From the NCBI RefSeq assembly GCF_965656765.1, contig NZ_CBFHLV010000013.1, forward strand, positions 1 through 64,000: a stretch of DNA of 64,000 nucleotides, written 5' to 3'. This DNA comes from Marivita sp965656765 (GTDB lineage Bacteria; Pseudomonadota; Alphaproteobacteria; Rhodobacterales; Rhodobacteraceae). The position numbers were made by a program, and so were the translations under genes. The notes under the pieces are model-generated. The model had not been told where the DNA came from and made no database searches. It saw only the letters and a list, made by a program, of their open reading frames with translations. Positions within the stretch are counted from its first letter, which is position 1, and the number at the start of each line of letters is the position of its first letter. Of the stretch, positions 42,625 through 51,948 are shown piece by piece.

Positions 42625-43437
42625 TTAGGCAGCCTCGAACGAGATCCGTCGTCGCAGGAATTGTGTGGCATGATCAGACACACGTTTTGGATCGCCCGTG
42701 GTCAGGAACATCGATGCATCCCCTGCCCCGCGCATATCAGGATGTCGATCAAGGTAATCTGCCAATGATTCAGCCACGAGGTCGGCCTGGCTATACACAG
42801 CCACGGCTTGACCCAACGCGTCTTGGAACACATTCTGCATCAACGGGTAATGCGTGCAGCCAAGAATGGCCGCTTGCGGTGTCGGCATTTTACGCTTGAG
42901 CGCATCGACATGAGACCGCACCAATGCTTCTGCCAAAATCATGTCGCCTTCTTCGATGGCGTCGACCAGACCCCCGCAGGCCTGCGCCTCGACATCCACA
43001 CCGATGGCGCGGAATGCGAGTTCCCGCTGAAACGCACGGCTGCTGACCGTGGCCGGAGTCGCGAAAAGCGCCACATGCTGCACGGCCACTTCTCGCGGTG
43101 GGGAATTGTCCCCCCATTGACGTTCTGTCAGTGCCTCAATCAAGGGTACGAACACGCCGAGCACGCGTTTGTCGCGTGGTATCCAGCTTTCTTGCATCCG
43201 CCGCAGGGCCGCCGCGGACGCTGTGTTGCACGCCAGAATGACGAGATCACAGCCAGCATCCCAGAGCCGCTCAGTCGCAGCACAGGTCAAGGTATAAACA
43301 TCATCCGCGTCGCGCACGCCGTATGGCGCGTGTTTGTTGTCGCCAAGATAAACGAAAGGCACATCAGGCAGCCGCTTGGACACCGCGTCCAGCACCGTCA
43401 GCCCACCCAGTCCGCTATCAAATACGCCTACCGCCAT
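42625..43437 (-). CDS. murI: Glutamate racemase (270 aa)
   Basis: Makes D-glutamate for peptidoglycan. VGVFDSGLGGLTVLDAV, FVYLGDNKHAPYG, ILACNTASAAALRRM (catalytic Cys 1) and AILGCTHYPLM (catalytic Cys 2) are all present. ATG 43437 has GAGGG upstream; the extended start at 43452 is less likely. Sits between an acyltransferase gene and argC. Confidence 0.95.
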   Translation of the reverse strand: MAVGVFDSGLGGLTVLDAVSKRLPDVPFVYLGDNKHAPYGVRDADDVYTLTCAATERLWDAGCDLVILACNTASAAALRRMQESWIPRDKRVLGVFVPLIEALTERQWGDNSPPREVAVQHVALFATPATVSSRAFQRELAFRAIGVDVEAQACGGLVDAIEEGDMILAEALVRSHVDALKRKMPTPQAAILGCTHYPLMQNVFQDALGQAVAVYSQADLVAESLADYLDRHPDMRGAGDASMFLTTGDPKRVSDHATQFLRRRISFEAA

Positions 43438-43469
43438 GTCGCCCTCGCGCAATCGGAACGGGATGGCGT

Positions 43470-44348
43470 TCAGCCGCGTACCCGATGCCGGTCTTCAAAC
43501 TCAAAGCCGTAGTCGTAAGACGGGAACGGCGTTGGAGACAGCTCATACGTGGCTTTGCGCAAAAAATCCATCAGCTCTCGCGTGTCTTTTTTGCGAACCG
43601 CTATTTCCTCCGCGGGAATGGGATTTCCAATCACCAGGCGCACAGGTGTATCGACCCGTTTATGGAACTCTTTGATCAACAATCCCATACGAAGCGTATG
43701 GTGCATATGGCTAGCCATTTGAAACAAACGGCTGGTATGTCCATCGAAATAAATCGGAACCACTGTCGCGTTCGATTTGGCAATCATCCGCGCTGTAAAA
43801 CTGCGCCAACCCGGGTCCATCGGTTTGGCAAAGGGCGTGGCTGCTGTGGACACCGTACCACCAGGAAACACTCCGATGCAGCCGCCCTGCGCCAGATACC
43901 CCAGCGAGGTTTTGCGGGTTTCGAGGTTTTGGGCAATGGCCGCTTTGGTCTCGTCGAAATTCACCGGCAAAATGACCTTGTCGAGTTCTTGCGCCTTGCG
44001 GAAAACCCTATGTGCCAGAATGCGAAAATCGCCGCGTGTGACCGAAAGGATATGACCAAGGATCAGCCCATCCAGAATGCCATAAGGGCGATTGGCAATC
44101 ACGATTAACGGGCCAGTTTTGGGGATATTTCCCAGGGAACCGCCCACCACATCAAGTCCAAGACCATAGCGGTCAATCATCACCTCCCAGAAATCGCGGC
44201 CCTTTGCGACCTCGTCCTGGTAGCCTGCGGCACGTTTAATCAGGTTCAGTCGGCCTGTGGCGTTTTCGATCAAACGGATCATCGCGCGCCCCGGTTTTGA
44301 TCGGGCGGAATGGGCGTAAGAAATATCACGAGCGGCGGAAGACGTCAC
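43470..44348 (-). CDS. Lysophospholipid/glycerol acyltransferase family protein (292 aa)
   Basis: PlsC-like fold: PLIVIANRPYGILDGLILGHILS (motif 1), VILPVNFDETKAA, GGCIGVFPGGTVSTAATPFAKP (motif III-like) and ATVVPIYFDGHTSRLFQ (motif IV). Motif 1 in this protein class normally reads NHP-x-G-x-x-D; here the His is Arg (NRPYGILD), so catalysis is uncertain. GTG 44348 is preceded by GGAGG and is preferred; the later ATG at 44282 would begin at MIRLIENATG. Probably membrane-peripheral and involved in lipid acylation, if active. Confidence 0.8.
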   Translation of the reverse strand: MTSSAARDISYAHSARSKPGRAMIRLIENATGRLNLIKRAAGYQDEVAKGRDFWEVMIDRYGLGLDVVGGSLGNIPKTGPLIVIANRPYGILDGLILGHILSVTRGDFRILAHRVFRKAQELDKVILPVNFDETKAAIAQNLETRKTSLGYLAQGGCIGVFPGGTVSTAATPFAKPMDPGWRSFTARMIAKSNATVVPIYFDGHTSRLFQMASHMHHTLRMGLLIKEFHKRVDTPVRLVIGNPIPAEEIAVRKKDTRELMDFLRKATYELSPTPFPSYDYGFEFEDRHRVRG

Positions 44349-44441
44349 CGATGGACCTCCGGAATTGCAGGATCGCGCCGTGCTAGCGCGAGCCGATATA
44401 TCCGCATAGATGTAACAGTTCCTTAACGTCCATATGACGCA

Positions 44442-47400
44442 TCATTCTGCGGCCTGTTTCATCCCAGCACCGCCGGCCCGCAAAGCTGCCAATAATTCCT
44501 CGCGGCGTTTTTCTGCCTTTGCAGCGTTCGCGTGTTTGACCGGTCCAAAGCCACGGATTTGCAATGGCAATTCCGCCAGCGCCACCATTGGAGCCATTTT
44601 GTCAGGTGTGGCTTTCAGCAACCACTCGCGCATGTCGGTCTCATATTGCTTGATCAAGCCCCGCTCCATGCGGCGTTCCTCAGTCCGGCCAAACGGGTCG
44701 AACGGCGTACCGCGCAGGATCTTCAACTTCGCCAAAAGGCCGAATCCTTTAAGCATGCCTTCGCCATATTGCTTTTTTACAGGCCGCCCATCCGGCCCTG
44801 TTTTGCTCAGCATGGGTGGGGCCAGATGAAATGACATTTTAAAATCGCCACCGAACTGATCCTGCGCTTTGGTGCGGGTCTCAAGATGCAAACGTGCGAC
44901 CTCGTATTCGTCCTTGTAGGCCAACAGCTTGTGATACCCCTTTGCCACAGCCTCTTTCAGGCGGGGATCATCTACCTGATCAACAAGTTTTTTGAACCGT
45001 TTCGCATAGCGCTTGCTTTGATATTTTACCAAATGGTCAAATCTATAAGCGATCTTTTCATCCAGCGTTCTCGGCAGCGCGATAACCTTTGGTTCTGCAA
45101 TCTTTGCCGCGTCCTCGGGATGCAGAACCGCCCAGCGGCCGATTTCAAACGCACCGATGTTCTTTTCTGCCGCTGCCCCGTTCAAGTCGATAGCCTGCAG
45201 AATCGCGTTCTTTGTCAGTGGCACAAAACCACGCTGCCACGCCGCACCAAGGATCATCATGTTGGAAAAAATTGAATCCCCTAGTGTAGCTTTGGCCAGA
45301 TCGGACGCATCGAAAAGATCCAATTTGTCCTGCAGCCGCGCTTGAAGCGAGACTTTCAGCCGATCGGTTGGTAGTGCGAATTCGGTGTCGCGGGTAAAAT
45401 CCCCCGTAATGATTTCGTGGCTATTCACCACCGCCCCAGTGCGTCCAGTGCGCATCAGGCCCAGAGTTTTCGCGCCAGCGCTGACCACAAGATCCCCACC
45501 GATCAAAACATCCGCCTCTCCGGACGCGACGCGAATGGCGCTGATATCGGCAGGTTTGTTGGCTAACCGCAGATGGATATGTACCGCACCACCCTTTTGC
45601 GCGAGGCCGGCCATCTCCATCATACCGGCGCCCTTGCCATCAATCTGCGCCGCCTGCGCAAGTACAGCGCCAATCGTCACGACGCCGGTTCCACCAACGC
45701 CTGTCACGACCATATTCCACGTCCCGTTGATGGGCGGTAAATCTGGATTGGGCATGTCTGGCAGGGTCACATCAGCTGTGGCTGCCTTTTTCACCTGCGC
45801 GCCTTCCAAGGTTACGAAAGACGGGCAAAACCCTTTGAGACACGAGAAATCCTTGTTGCAGGATGACTGGTCGATGGCCCGTTTGCGGCCCAGTTCGGTC
45901 TCCGTTGGCACGATGGACACGCAGTTTGACTGCACACCGCAATCACCGCAGCCCTCGCAGACATCGGTGTTGATAAACACGCGCTTGTCCGGATCTGGAA
46001 ACTGGCCGCGCTTGCGGCGGCGGCGCTTTTCGGCGGCACAGGTCTGAACATATACGATGGCACTGACGCCTTCGGTCTTTGCAAACTTCTCTTGTACAGT
46101 TTGCAAATCCGCGCGTTCTGCAAAATCAATGCCTTGCGGGAAAGTCTTGAGGTCAACATCCTCTTTTTCGTCATAGACAACCGCCAGATGTTTTACCCCC
46201 ATCGCGCGTAGCTCTGCCGCGATTTGTTGCGGGGACAATCCACCGTCATTCTTTTGCCCTCCGGTCATAGCGACGGCGTCGTTGTAGAGGATTTTGTAGG
46301 TCATGGTTGTGCCGGATGCGATGGCCGCACGGATCGCTTGCACACCTGAGTGGTTGTAGGTTCCATCGCCTATGTTTTGAAAAACATGAGGGGTTTTCGA
46401 AAACAACGATTCCCCGATCCAGTTCGCACCTTCAGCCCCCATATGGGTAAAGCCCAAGGTTTCACGGTCCATCCATTGCACCATATAATGACAGCCGATC
46501 CCGGCATAGGCGCGACTGCCCTCGGGCACCTTGGTCGAGCTGTTATGCGGACAGCCCGAACAGAAATACGGCAAACGTGCTGCGATCTCTTCCGCGTTGT
46601 CAGCTTTCTTGGCTTCATCAATGGCTTGCATCCCGGCCTTGATGCGATCTGTCGTGCGGCCTTCATCGATCAGAATTTCGCCTAGTTTCTCGGCGATCAG
46701 GATCGGGTCAAGCGCGCCACGGGTCGGGAAGAGTTCCGGTCCATGCATTGATCCTGCGCCACCCCCTTTGTGCCACCCCCAGACCCGGCGACCGCGACGG
46801 TCGTCAAAGATGGCCTCCTTGATCTGCACTTCGATCAGCTTGCGCTTTTCTTCGACCACGACAATCAGGTCCAACCCTTCGGCCCAGTTGCTGAAGCCGC
46901 GCATGTCCAAGGGCCATGTTTGGCCAACCTTGTAGGTCGTAATGCCAAGCCGTTCTGCCTCGGATTCGTCTATGCCCAAGAGCGACAGGGCGTGCACCAG
47001 ATCCAGCCAGTTCTTACCCGCCGAAACAAAGCCGATCTTAGCGCCGGGTTTGCCCCACACACGCTTGTCGATCTTGTTGGCATGAGAGAACGCCTCGGCT
47101 GCGAACCGTTTGTGGTCGATCATCCGGGCCTCTTGATCGTGTGGCGTGTCGGCCAAACGGATGTTCAACCCGCCGGCGGGCATGTCGAAAGGAGGCATCA
47201 CAAATGACATCCGGTCCGGGCGACCATCGACAACCGACGTTACCTCAACCGTGTCCTTCATCGTCTTGAGACCAACCCAAAGCCCGGAGAACCGCGACAG
47301 CGCAAAACCATAGAGACCGTAGTCGAGAATTTCCTGAACGCCTGCGGGCGACACCACGGGCATATAGGCGTCGATCATCGCCCATTCGGATTGGTGCAAA

Positions 47401-47864
47401 ACGGTCGAGGATTCACCGGTATGGTCATCGCCCATCGCCATAAGCACACCGCCATTTGGCGACGTGCCCGCCATATTAGCGTGTTTCATCGCATCGCCGG
47501 AGCGGTCAACGCCTGGCCCCTTACCGTACCAAAGGCCAAAGACACCATCATGCGAGCCTTCGCCCCGTAATTCAGCTTGCTGTGCGCCCCAAAGCGCGGT
47601 TACGGCAAGGTCTTCATTCAGCCCTTCCTTGAAGCTGACATCCGCAGCTTTGAGGAAACGTTCAGCGCGCTGCATCTGCATATCGACCGCACCAAGCGGC
47701 GATCCGCGATACCCCGTAACATAGCCCGCAGTGTTCAGCCCTGCTGCCGTATCGCGCGCCTTCTGCATTAGCATCAAACGCACCAAAGCCTGCGTGCCAT
47801 TCAGAAGGACGGGCGACTTTTCGAGGTCGAAGCGATCATTCAATGTAATTTGGGCTTTGGTCAT
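44442..47864 (-). CDS. Indolepyruvate ferredoxin oxidoreductase family protein, fused alpha-beta-gamma type (1140 aa)
   Basis: Oxidative decarboxylation of aryl- or branched-chain 2-oxo acids to acyl-CoA with ferredoxin. Residues ~1-450 are the pyrimidine-binding alpha part (TGYRGSPLGAVD, GDDHTGESSTVLHQSE). Next comes the thiamine-diphosphate part (CSGCPHNSSTKVPEGSRAYAGIGCHYM, GDGTYNHSGVQAI). A cluster-binding segment CEGCGDCGVQSNCVSI and the gamma part (MVVTGVGGTGVVTIGAVLAQAA) follow. All domains are in one chain, as in many alphaproteobacteria. A divergent LysR-type gene lies 165 nt upstream and is the likely regulator. Confidence 0.93.
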   Translation of the reverse strand: MTKAQITLNDRFDLEKSPVLLNGTQALVRLMLMQKARDTAAGLNTAGYVTGYRGSPLGAVDMQMQRAERFLKAADVSFKEGLNEDLAVTALWGAQQAELRGEGSHDGVFGLWYGKGPGVDRSGDAMKHANMAGTSPNGGVLMAMGDDHTGESSTVLHQSEWAMIDAYMPVVSPAGVQEILDYGLYGFALSRFSGLWVGLKTMKDTVEVTSVVDGRPDRMSFVMPPFDMPAGGLNIRLADTPHDQEARMIDHKRFAAEAFSHANKIDKRVWGKPGAKIGFVSAGKNWLDLVHALSLLGIDESEAERLGITTYKVGQTWPLDMRGFSNWAEGLDLIVVVEEKRKLIEVQIKEAIFDDRRGRRVWGWHKGGGAGSMHGPELFPTRGALDPILIAEKLGEILIDEGRTTDRIKAGMQAIDEAKKADNAEEIAARLPYFCSGCPHNSSTKVPEGSRAYAGIGCHYMVQWMDRETLGFTHMGAEGANWIGESLFSKTPHVFQNIGDGTYNHSGVQAIRAAIASGTTMTYKILYNDAVAMTGGQKNDGGLSPQQIAAELRAMGVKHLAVVYDEKEDVDLKTFPQGIDFAERADLQTVQEKFAKTEGVSAIVYVQTCAAEKRRRRKRGQFPDPDKRVFINTDVCEGCGDCGVQSNCVSIVPTETELGRKRAIDQSSCNKDFSCLKGFCPSFVTLEGAQVKKAATADVTLPDMPNPDLPPINGTWNMVVTGVGGTGVVTIGAVLAQAAQIDGKGAGMMEMAGLAQKGGAVHIHLRLANKPADISAIRVASGEADVLIGGDLVVSAGAKTLGLMRTGRTGAVVNSHEIITGDFTRDTEFALPTDRLKVSLQARLQDKLDLFDASDLAKATLGDSIFSNMMILGAAWQRGFVPLTKNAILQAIDLNGAAAEKNIGAFEIGRWAVLHPEDAAKIAEPKVIALPRTLDEKIAYRFDHLVKYQSKRYAKRFKKLVDQVDDPRLKEAVAKGYHKLLAYKDEYEVARLHLETRTKAQDQFGGDFKMSFHLAPPMLSKTGPDGRPVKKQYGEGMLKGFGLLAKLKILRGTPFDPFGRTEERRMERGLIKQYETDMREWLLKATPDKMAPMVALAELPLQIRGFGPVKHANAAKAEKRREELLAALRAGGAGMKQAAE

Positions 47865-47910
47865 TTGACGACTCCTCGCGTGAAATGTGCCCGTAGTTTA
47901 GCACAAATTT

Positions 47911-47953
47911 AGGTCACAATTACTGACCTTACCACAAAATTCTTTCGAATTTT
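47911..47953. promoter_or_regulatory. Two inverted repeats in the oxidoreductase / LysR divergent promoter
   Basis: AGGTCA (47911-47916), 7-nt spacer, TGACCT (47924-47929) is a perfect dyad that contains the LysR-type T-N11-A pattern. AAAATTC (47936-47942), 4-nt spacer, GAATTTT (47947-47953) is a second perfect dyad next to it. The layout fits recognition and activation sites of the adjacent LysR protein. Confidence 0.6.
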
Positions 47954-48029
47954 CAGTGATCGGTGAAGTTGTCGTTCATATATGTCTTTGTGTCATGTAA
48001 ACCGCCTGTAACGATTGAAAGTATTCGGT

Positions 48030-48935
48030 ATGGACTGGGACAAACTCAGAATATTTCACGCAGTTGCTGATGCGGGCAGCCTGACGCATGCCGGGGATGC
48101 ACTTCACCTGTCGCAGTCTGCTGTGTCGCGACAAATACGAGCGCTTGAGGAATCACTTAATACTGTTCTCTTCCACCGCCATGCCCGTGGGCTGATTCTG
48201 ACCGAGCAGGGCGAATTGCTGTTCGATGCCACACGGTCAATGAACAAACGCATCGACGCGGCCACCGCACGCATTCGCGACAGCGAAGAAGAAGTGTTCG
48301 GCGAATTGCGCGTGACCACAACGATTGGCTTTGGATCGCTGTGGCTCGCGCCACGTTTGCCCAAGCTTTACGAGAAATATCCGGACCTCAATATCGATCT
48401 CATGCTGGAAGAGCGGGTTTTGGACTTGCCCATGCGCGAAGCTGACGTGGCGGTGCGCATGAAAGAACCCAGTCAGGCGGACCTGATCCGCAAAAGGCTG
48501 ATGGCGATCCGGATGCGGCTTTATGCATCTCCGGAATACCTTGCTCAGAACGGCACGCCGGAAACGATTGAGGATATCGCAAATCACAGGTTGATCTGTC
48601 AGAATCCACGCGCGGCACAGGTGAGTGCAGGCATGATGCTGGTGCAGCAATTGCTGACTTATGACATCAAGTCGACTCTGACAGTGAACAACTACTTCGG
48701 GGTGCTTCAAAGTGTACTGTCTGGCCTTGGGATCGGAGTTCTGCCGGATTACATCATCGAGGACTTCCCAACAGTCAAACGCGTGCTTGTCGACATTGAA
48801 TCCGTGGAAGTGCCTGTTTTCCTTGCCTACCCTGAAGAGCTGAGGCAATCGAAACGCATCGCGGCGTTCCGCGATTTCGTGCAGGAAGAGATTTTTACGC
48901 ACCGCCAAACCCGCAAGGCGCTCGAAGGCGGATAG
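48030..48935 (+). CDS. LysR family transcriptional regulator (301 aa)
   Basis: N-terminal winged helix: MDWDKLRIFHAVADAGSLTHAGDALHLSQSAVSRQIRALEESLNTVLFHRHARGLILTEQGE. A PBP2-type effector domain follows to the C-terminus. ATG 48030 begins the HTH in the usual register; the TTG at 48015 adds five residues. Divergent from the indolepyruvate oxidoreductase gene, and probably controls it in response to an aromatic or branched-chain metabolite (inference). Confidence 0.93.
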   Translation: MDWDKLRIFHAVADAGSLTHAGDALHLSQSAVSRQIRALEESLNTVLFHRHARGLILTEQGELLFDATRSMNKRIDAATARIRDSEEEVFGELRVTTTIGFGSLWLAPRLPKLYEKYPDLNIDLMLEERVLDLPMREADVAVRMKEPSQADLIRKRLMAIRMRLYASPEYLAQNGTPETIEDIANHRLICQNPRAAQVSAGMMLVQQLLTYDIKSTLTVNNYFGVLQSVLSGLGIGVLPDYIIEDFPTVKRVLVDIESVEVPVFLAYPEELRQSKRIAAFRDFVQEEIFTHRQTRKALEGG

Positions 48936-49291
48936 GCGACGAATGTGTGACCCATGCGCCTCACGCATAACGGGAATGACATATGTAATGGGCTATGCCT
49001 ATTGCCATGTAACAGATCGCTGACATATTTAGCACATATGAGATGAACCGCTCATTTGGGCATCATTTCATACCTCCCTGTTGGACTTCGGCCGAGCTCA
49101 TCGCTCGGCCTTTTTTTCTCCAGAACCGGGCGGTGCTTCCAGTGCATTTGTCATGCACACCCACCGTTCGCCATCCAGCGCCCCCAGAGTGTCAGAGGAT
49201 CACACCCTCTTTGAAAACCCTGCAGGGCCTTTTCACCCTTCGCGCTTTGGCCTAAACCGCCGCCATCTGCGCAACCCACGGGGACATCCGG
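48936..49291 (+). other. Gene-free spacer with orphan terminator; possible small RNA
   Basis: No convincing reading frame. The left part is AT-rich and ends in a strong hairpin terminator at 49090-49117, too far from the LysR stop (155 nt) to be obviously its own. A short transcript starting around 48980-49030 and ending there would contain CATACCTCCCTGTTGGA, a possible anti-Shine-Dalgarno stretch. The remaining 174 nt up to purL shows nothing distinct. Confidence 0.45.
49090..49117 (+). terminator. Strong intrinsic terminator upstream of purL
   Basis: GGCCGAGC (49090-49097), 5-nt loop, GCTCGGCC (49103-49110) and seven T. A perfect 8-bp GC-rich stem. Confidence 0.85.
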
Positions 49292-51451
49292 ATGCAAGAC
49301 CCAGCCATCACCGAAGAGATCATCTCTGCTCACGGCATCAATGCCGACGAATACGCCGAGATCCTGCGGATCATGAACCGCGAACCCACGTTCACCGAAC
49401 TGGGCATCTTTTCGGCCATGTGGAATGAACACTGTTCATACAAGTCCTCCAAGAAATGGCTGCGCACCCTGCCCACTTCCGGCCCCCAAGTGATTTGTGG
49501 CCCCGGCGAAAACGCTGGTGTCGTTGATATCGGCGATGGTCAGGCGGTGGTCTTCAAAATGGAGAGCCACAACCACCCGAGCTATATCGAGCCCTATCAA
49601 GGCGCCGCAACAGGCGTGGGAGGCATCCTGCGCGATGTCTTTACGATGGGCGCGCGGCCTATTGCGGCGATGAACGCGCTGAGCTTTGGTGAAAAAGATC
49701 ACCCCAAGACGCGGCAGCTGGTCCACGGTGTGGTCGAGGGCATTGGCGGCTATGGAAATTGCTTTGGCGTTCCGACCGTCGGTGGCGAAGTGCGGTTCCA
49801 CCCAGCCTACAATGGCAACTGCCTGGTCAATGCCTTTGCAGCCGGTCTCGCGGATACCGACAAGATTTTCTATTCGGCCGCCAGCGGCGTCGGTCGCCCT
49901 GTGGTCTATCTTGGCGCAAAGACAGGCCGTGATGGGGTTGGCGGTGCGACAATGGCGTCAGCCGAATTCGACGATACCATCGAAGACAAACGTCCCACGG
50001 TTCAGGTCGGTGACCCTTTCACCGAAAAGCGGCTGATGGAAGCCACGCTCGAGCTGATGCAGACAGGTGCCGTGATTTCCATTCAGGACATGGGTGCTGC
50101 TGGCCTCACCTGTTCGGCCGTTGAGATGGGCGATAAGGGCAAACTGGGCATCCGGCTCGATCTGGAAAAGGTACCGCAGCGCGAAGCGAATATGACGGCC
50201 TACGAGATGATGCTGTCAGAAAGCCAGGAACGCATGTTGATGGTTCTTGACCCGTCGAAAGAAACCGAGGCGCGGGCCGTGTTCGACAAATGGGATCTGG
50301 ATTTCGCCATTGTCGGTGAAACCATTTCCGAAGATCGCTTTCTGATCGTGCACAATGGCGAAACCAAAGCCGACTTGCCACTGTCGCGCCTGTCGTCCTC
50401 AGCGCCCGAATACGACCGTCCTTGGGTGCCCTCTGAAGCGCCCGCGCCTTTGGAAGACGTGCCCGCGGTTGATCCGATCGACGCGCTCAAAGCGCTTTTG
50501 GGCAGCCCGAACTATTGCGCCCGCAACTGGGTGTTTGAACAATATGACACGATGGTCATGGCCGACACGGTCGAAGGCCCGGGATGGGGCGCGGGCGTGA
50601 TCCGCGTGCATGGCACGGAAAAGATGTTGGCCTTCACGTCTGACGTCACACCACGCTACGTCAAGGCGAACCCTGTCGAAGGTGGCAAACAGGCCGTGGC
50701 CGAAGCGTTCCGCAATCTGTGTGCAGTTGGCGCCAAGCCGCTGGCGACCACAGACAACCTGAATTTCGGCAACCCTGAGAAGCCGGAGATCATGGGCCAG
50801 TTCGTGGGCGCGCTGCAAGGTATTGGTCGCGCTTGCGAGGCACTGGATATGCCCATCGTGTCCGGCAACGTGTCGCTTTATAATGAGACCGACGGTCAAG
50901 GCATCCTGCCAACGCCGACAATCGGCGCTGTTGGGATCATTGAAGCGGGCGAAGAACCAATCCTGGGCCGTGCCCGCGACGGGCATGTCGCATTGGTCAT
51001 TGGTGACACACAGGGCCATCTGGGTCAGTCCGCGCTGCTCTACGAAATATTCAACCGCGAAGACGGCGATGCGCCGGCAGTCGATCTGATCGCAGAACGT
51101 CGCAACGGCGATTTCATCCGCGACAACCGTGACCTGATCAAGGCTTGCACCGACCTCAGCGATGGCGGCCTCGCGCTGGCGGCCTTCGAAATGGCCAGCG
51201 GGTCGGATGTGGGCTTGGTGATCGACGAGAGTGATCAGGCGATGCTGTTTGGTGAAGATCAGGGGCGTTATCTGGTAGCTTGCAACTTTGATCAGGCCGA
51301 GGGTCTTATGATTGCTGCAGGCCAAGCCGGTGTGCCGATCACAACCGTGGGTCGCTTTACTGGCGACACGGTCAAGATTGGCGGATCGGATGCGTCTTTG
51401 GCGGATCTACAAGCGGTGCACAGCGGGGCATTCGCCGATCATTTTGGCTGA
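49292..51451 (+). CDS. purL: Phosphoribosylformylglycinamidine synthase subunit PurL (719 aa)
   Basis: ATP-dependent amidation of FGAR to FGAM in purine synthesis. Small-form PurL that needs separate PurS and PurQ. Features include FSAMWNEHCSYKSSKKWLRTLPT, VVFKMESHNHPSYIEPYQGAATGVGGILRDVFTMGARPIA, SIQDMGAAGLTCSAVEM and ACTDLSDGGLALAAFEMA. Full length. The VOC-family gene follows 24 nt downstream. Confidence 0.97.
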   Translation: MQDPAITEEIISAHGINADEYAEILRIMNREPTFTELGIFSAMWNEHCSYKSSKKWLRTLPTSGPQVICGPGENAGVVDIGDGQAVVFKMESHNHPSYIEPYQGAATGVGGILRDVFTMGARPIAAMNALSFGEKDHPKTRQLVHGVVEGIGGYGNCFGVPTVGGEVRFHPAYNGNCLVNAFAAGLADTDKIFYSAASGVGRPVVYLGAKTGRDGVGGATMASAEFDDTIEDKRPTVQVGDPFTEKRLMEATLELMQTGAVISIQDMGAAGLTCSAVEMGDKGKLGIRLDLEKVPQREANMTAYEMMLSESQERMLMVLDPSKETEARAVFDKWDLDFAIVGETISEDRFLIVHNGETKADLPLSRLSSSAPEYDRPWVPSEAPAPLEDVPAVDPIDALKALLGSPNYCARNWVFEQYDTMVMADTVEGPGWGAGVIRVHGTEKMLAFTSDVTPRYVKANPVEGGKQAVAEAFRNLCAVGAKPLATTDNLNFGNPEKPEIMGQFVGALQGIGRACEALDMPIVSGNVSLYNETDGQGILPTPTIGAVGIIEAGEEPILGRARDGHVALVIGDTQGHLGQSALLYEIFNREDGDAPAVDLIAERRNGDFIRDNRDLIKACTDLSDGGLALAAFEMASGSDVGLVIDESDQAMLFGEDQGRYLVACNFDQAEGLMIAAGQAGVPITTVGRFTGDTVKIGGSDASLADLQAVHSGAFADHFG

Positions 51452-51475
51452 CGTAAGCGCGCGGTTGGAGGGGTT

Positions 51476-51892
51476 ATGAAGCTCGAATTTCATCACGTGA
51501 ATTACGTGTCGAAAGACGTGGACAAGATGCACGACTTCTACACCCGCGTTCTGGGTTTGGGCGATGTCCCGCAAGAGAATTTCCCACGCACCGAGGCGAC
51601 CGGAGATCACGGATTTGATGGCAAAATCCGCTTTGCCACCGACGGTCAAATGCAAATGCACCTTGCCGAACGGGATTTGACAGTCGCTTTCAAGAACGGT
51701 CACGTTATCAATCCGGTGGACCGGGGCCATATCGCGTTTCGAACTGATGATCTGGATGCGTTTTTGGCCATTCTCGACGAACAGGGTATCCCGTATTCAG
51801 ACTATGGCACTGCGTTTGCCAAGGAATGGCATCAGGTGTTCTTTCAAGACCCCGAAGGCAATGTGATCGAAGTCCACCAGCAGGTGGGCTAA
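51476..51892 (+). CDS. VOC (glyoxalase/dioxygenase) superfamily protein (138 aa)
   Basis: FHHVNYVSKDVDKMHDFYTRVLGLGDVPQENFPRTE, MQMHLAERDL, GHIAFRTDDLDAFLAILDEQGIPYSDYG and WHQVFFQDPEGNVIEVHQ give the paired beta-alpha-beta-beta-beta modules, with metal ligands likely at His7, His and Glu. Reaction unknown. GGAGGGGTT just before the ATG is a strong ribosome-binding site. Cotranscription with purL is likely. Confidence 0.88.
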   Translation: MKLEFHHVNYVSKDVDKMHDFYTRVLGLGDVPQENFPRTEATGDHGFDGKIRFATDGQMQMHLAERDLTVAFKNGHVINPVDRGHIAFRTDDLDAFLAILDEQGIPYSDYGTAFAKEWHQVFFQDPEGNVIEVHQQVG

Positions 51893-51916
51893 GCGACACA
51901 CGCGTCTACACGTGTG

Positions 51917-51938
51917 GGCTTTCCGTCAACGGAAAGCC
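51917..51938. terminator. Hairpin between convergent VOC and VWA genes
   Basis: GGCTTTCC (51917-51924) and GGAAAGCC (51931-51938) form a perfect 8-bp stem with a 6-nt loop. No T-run follows on either strand, so it is a weaker or factor-assisted terminator for the converging genes. Confidence 0.5.
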
Positions 51939-51948
51939 GCCTTCTGCC

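Noticed and set aside
45385..46047. Long plus-strand frame antisense to the indolepyruvate oxidoreductase
   Set aside because: Shadow of a strongly conserved gene with no start signal or recognisable domain.
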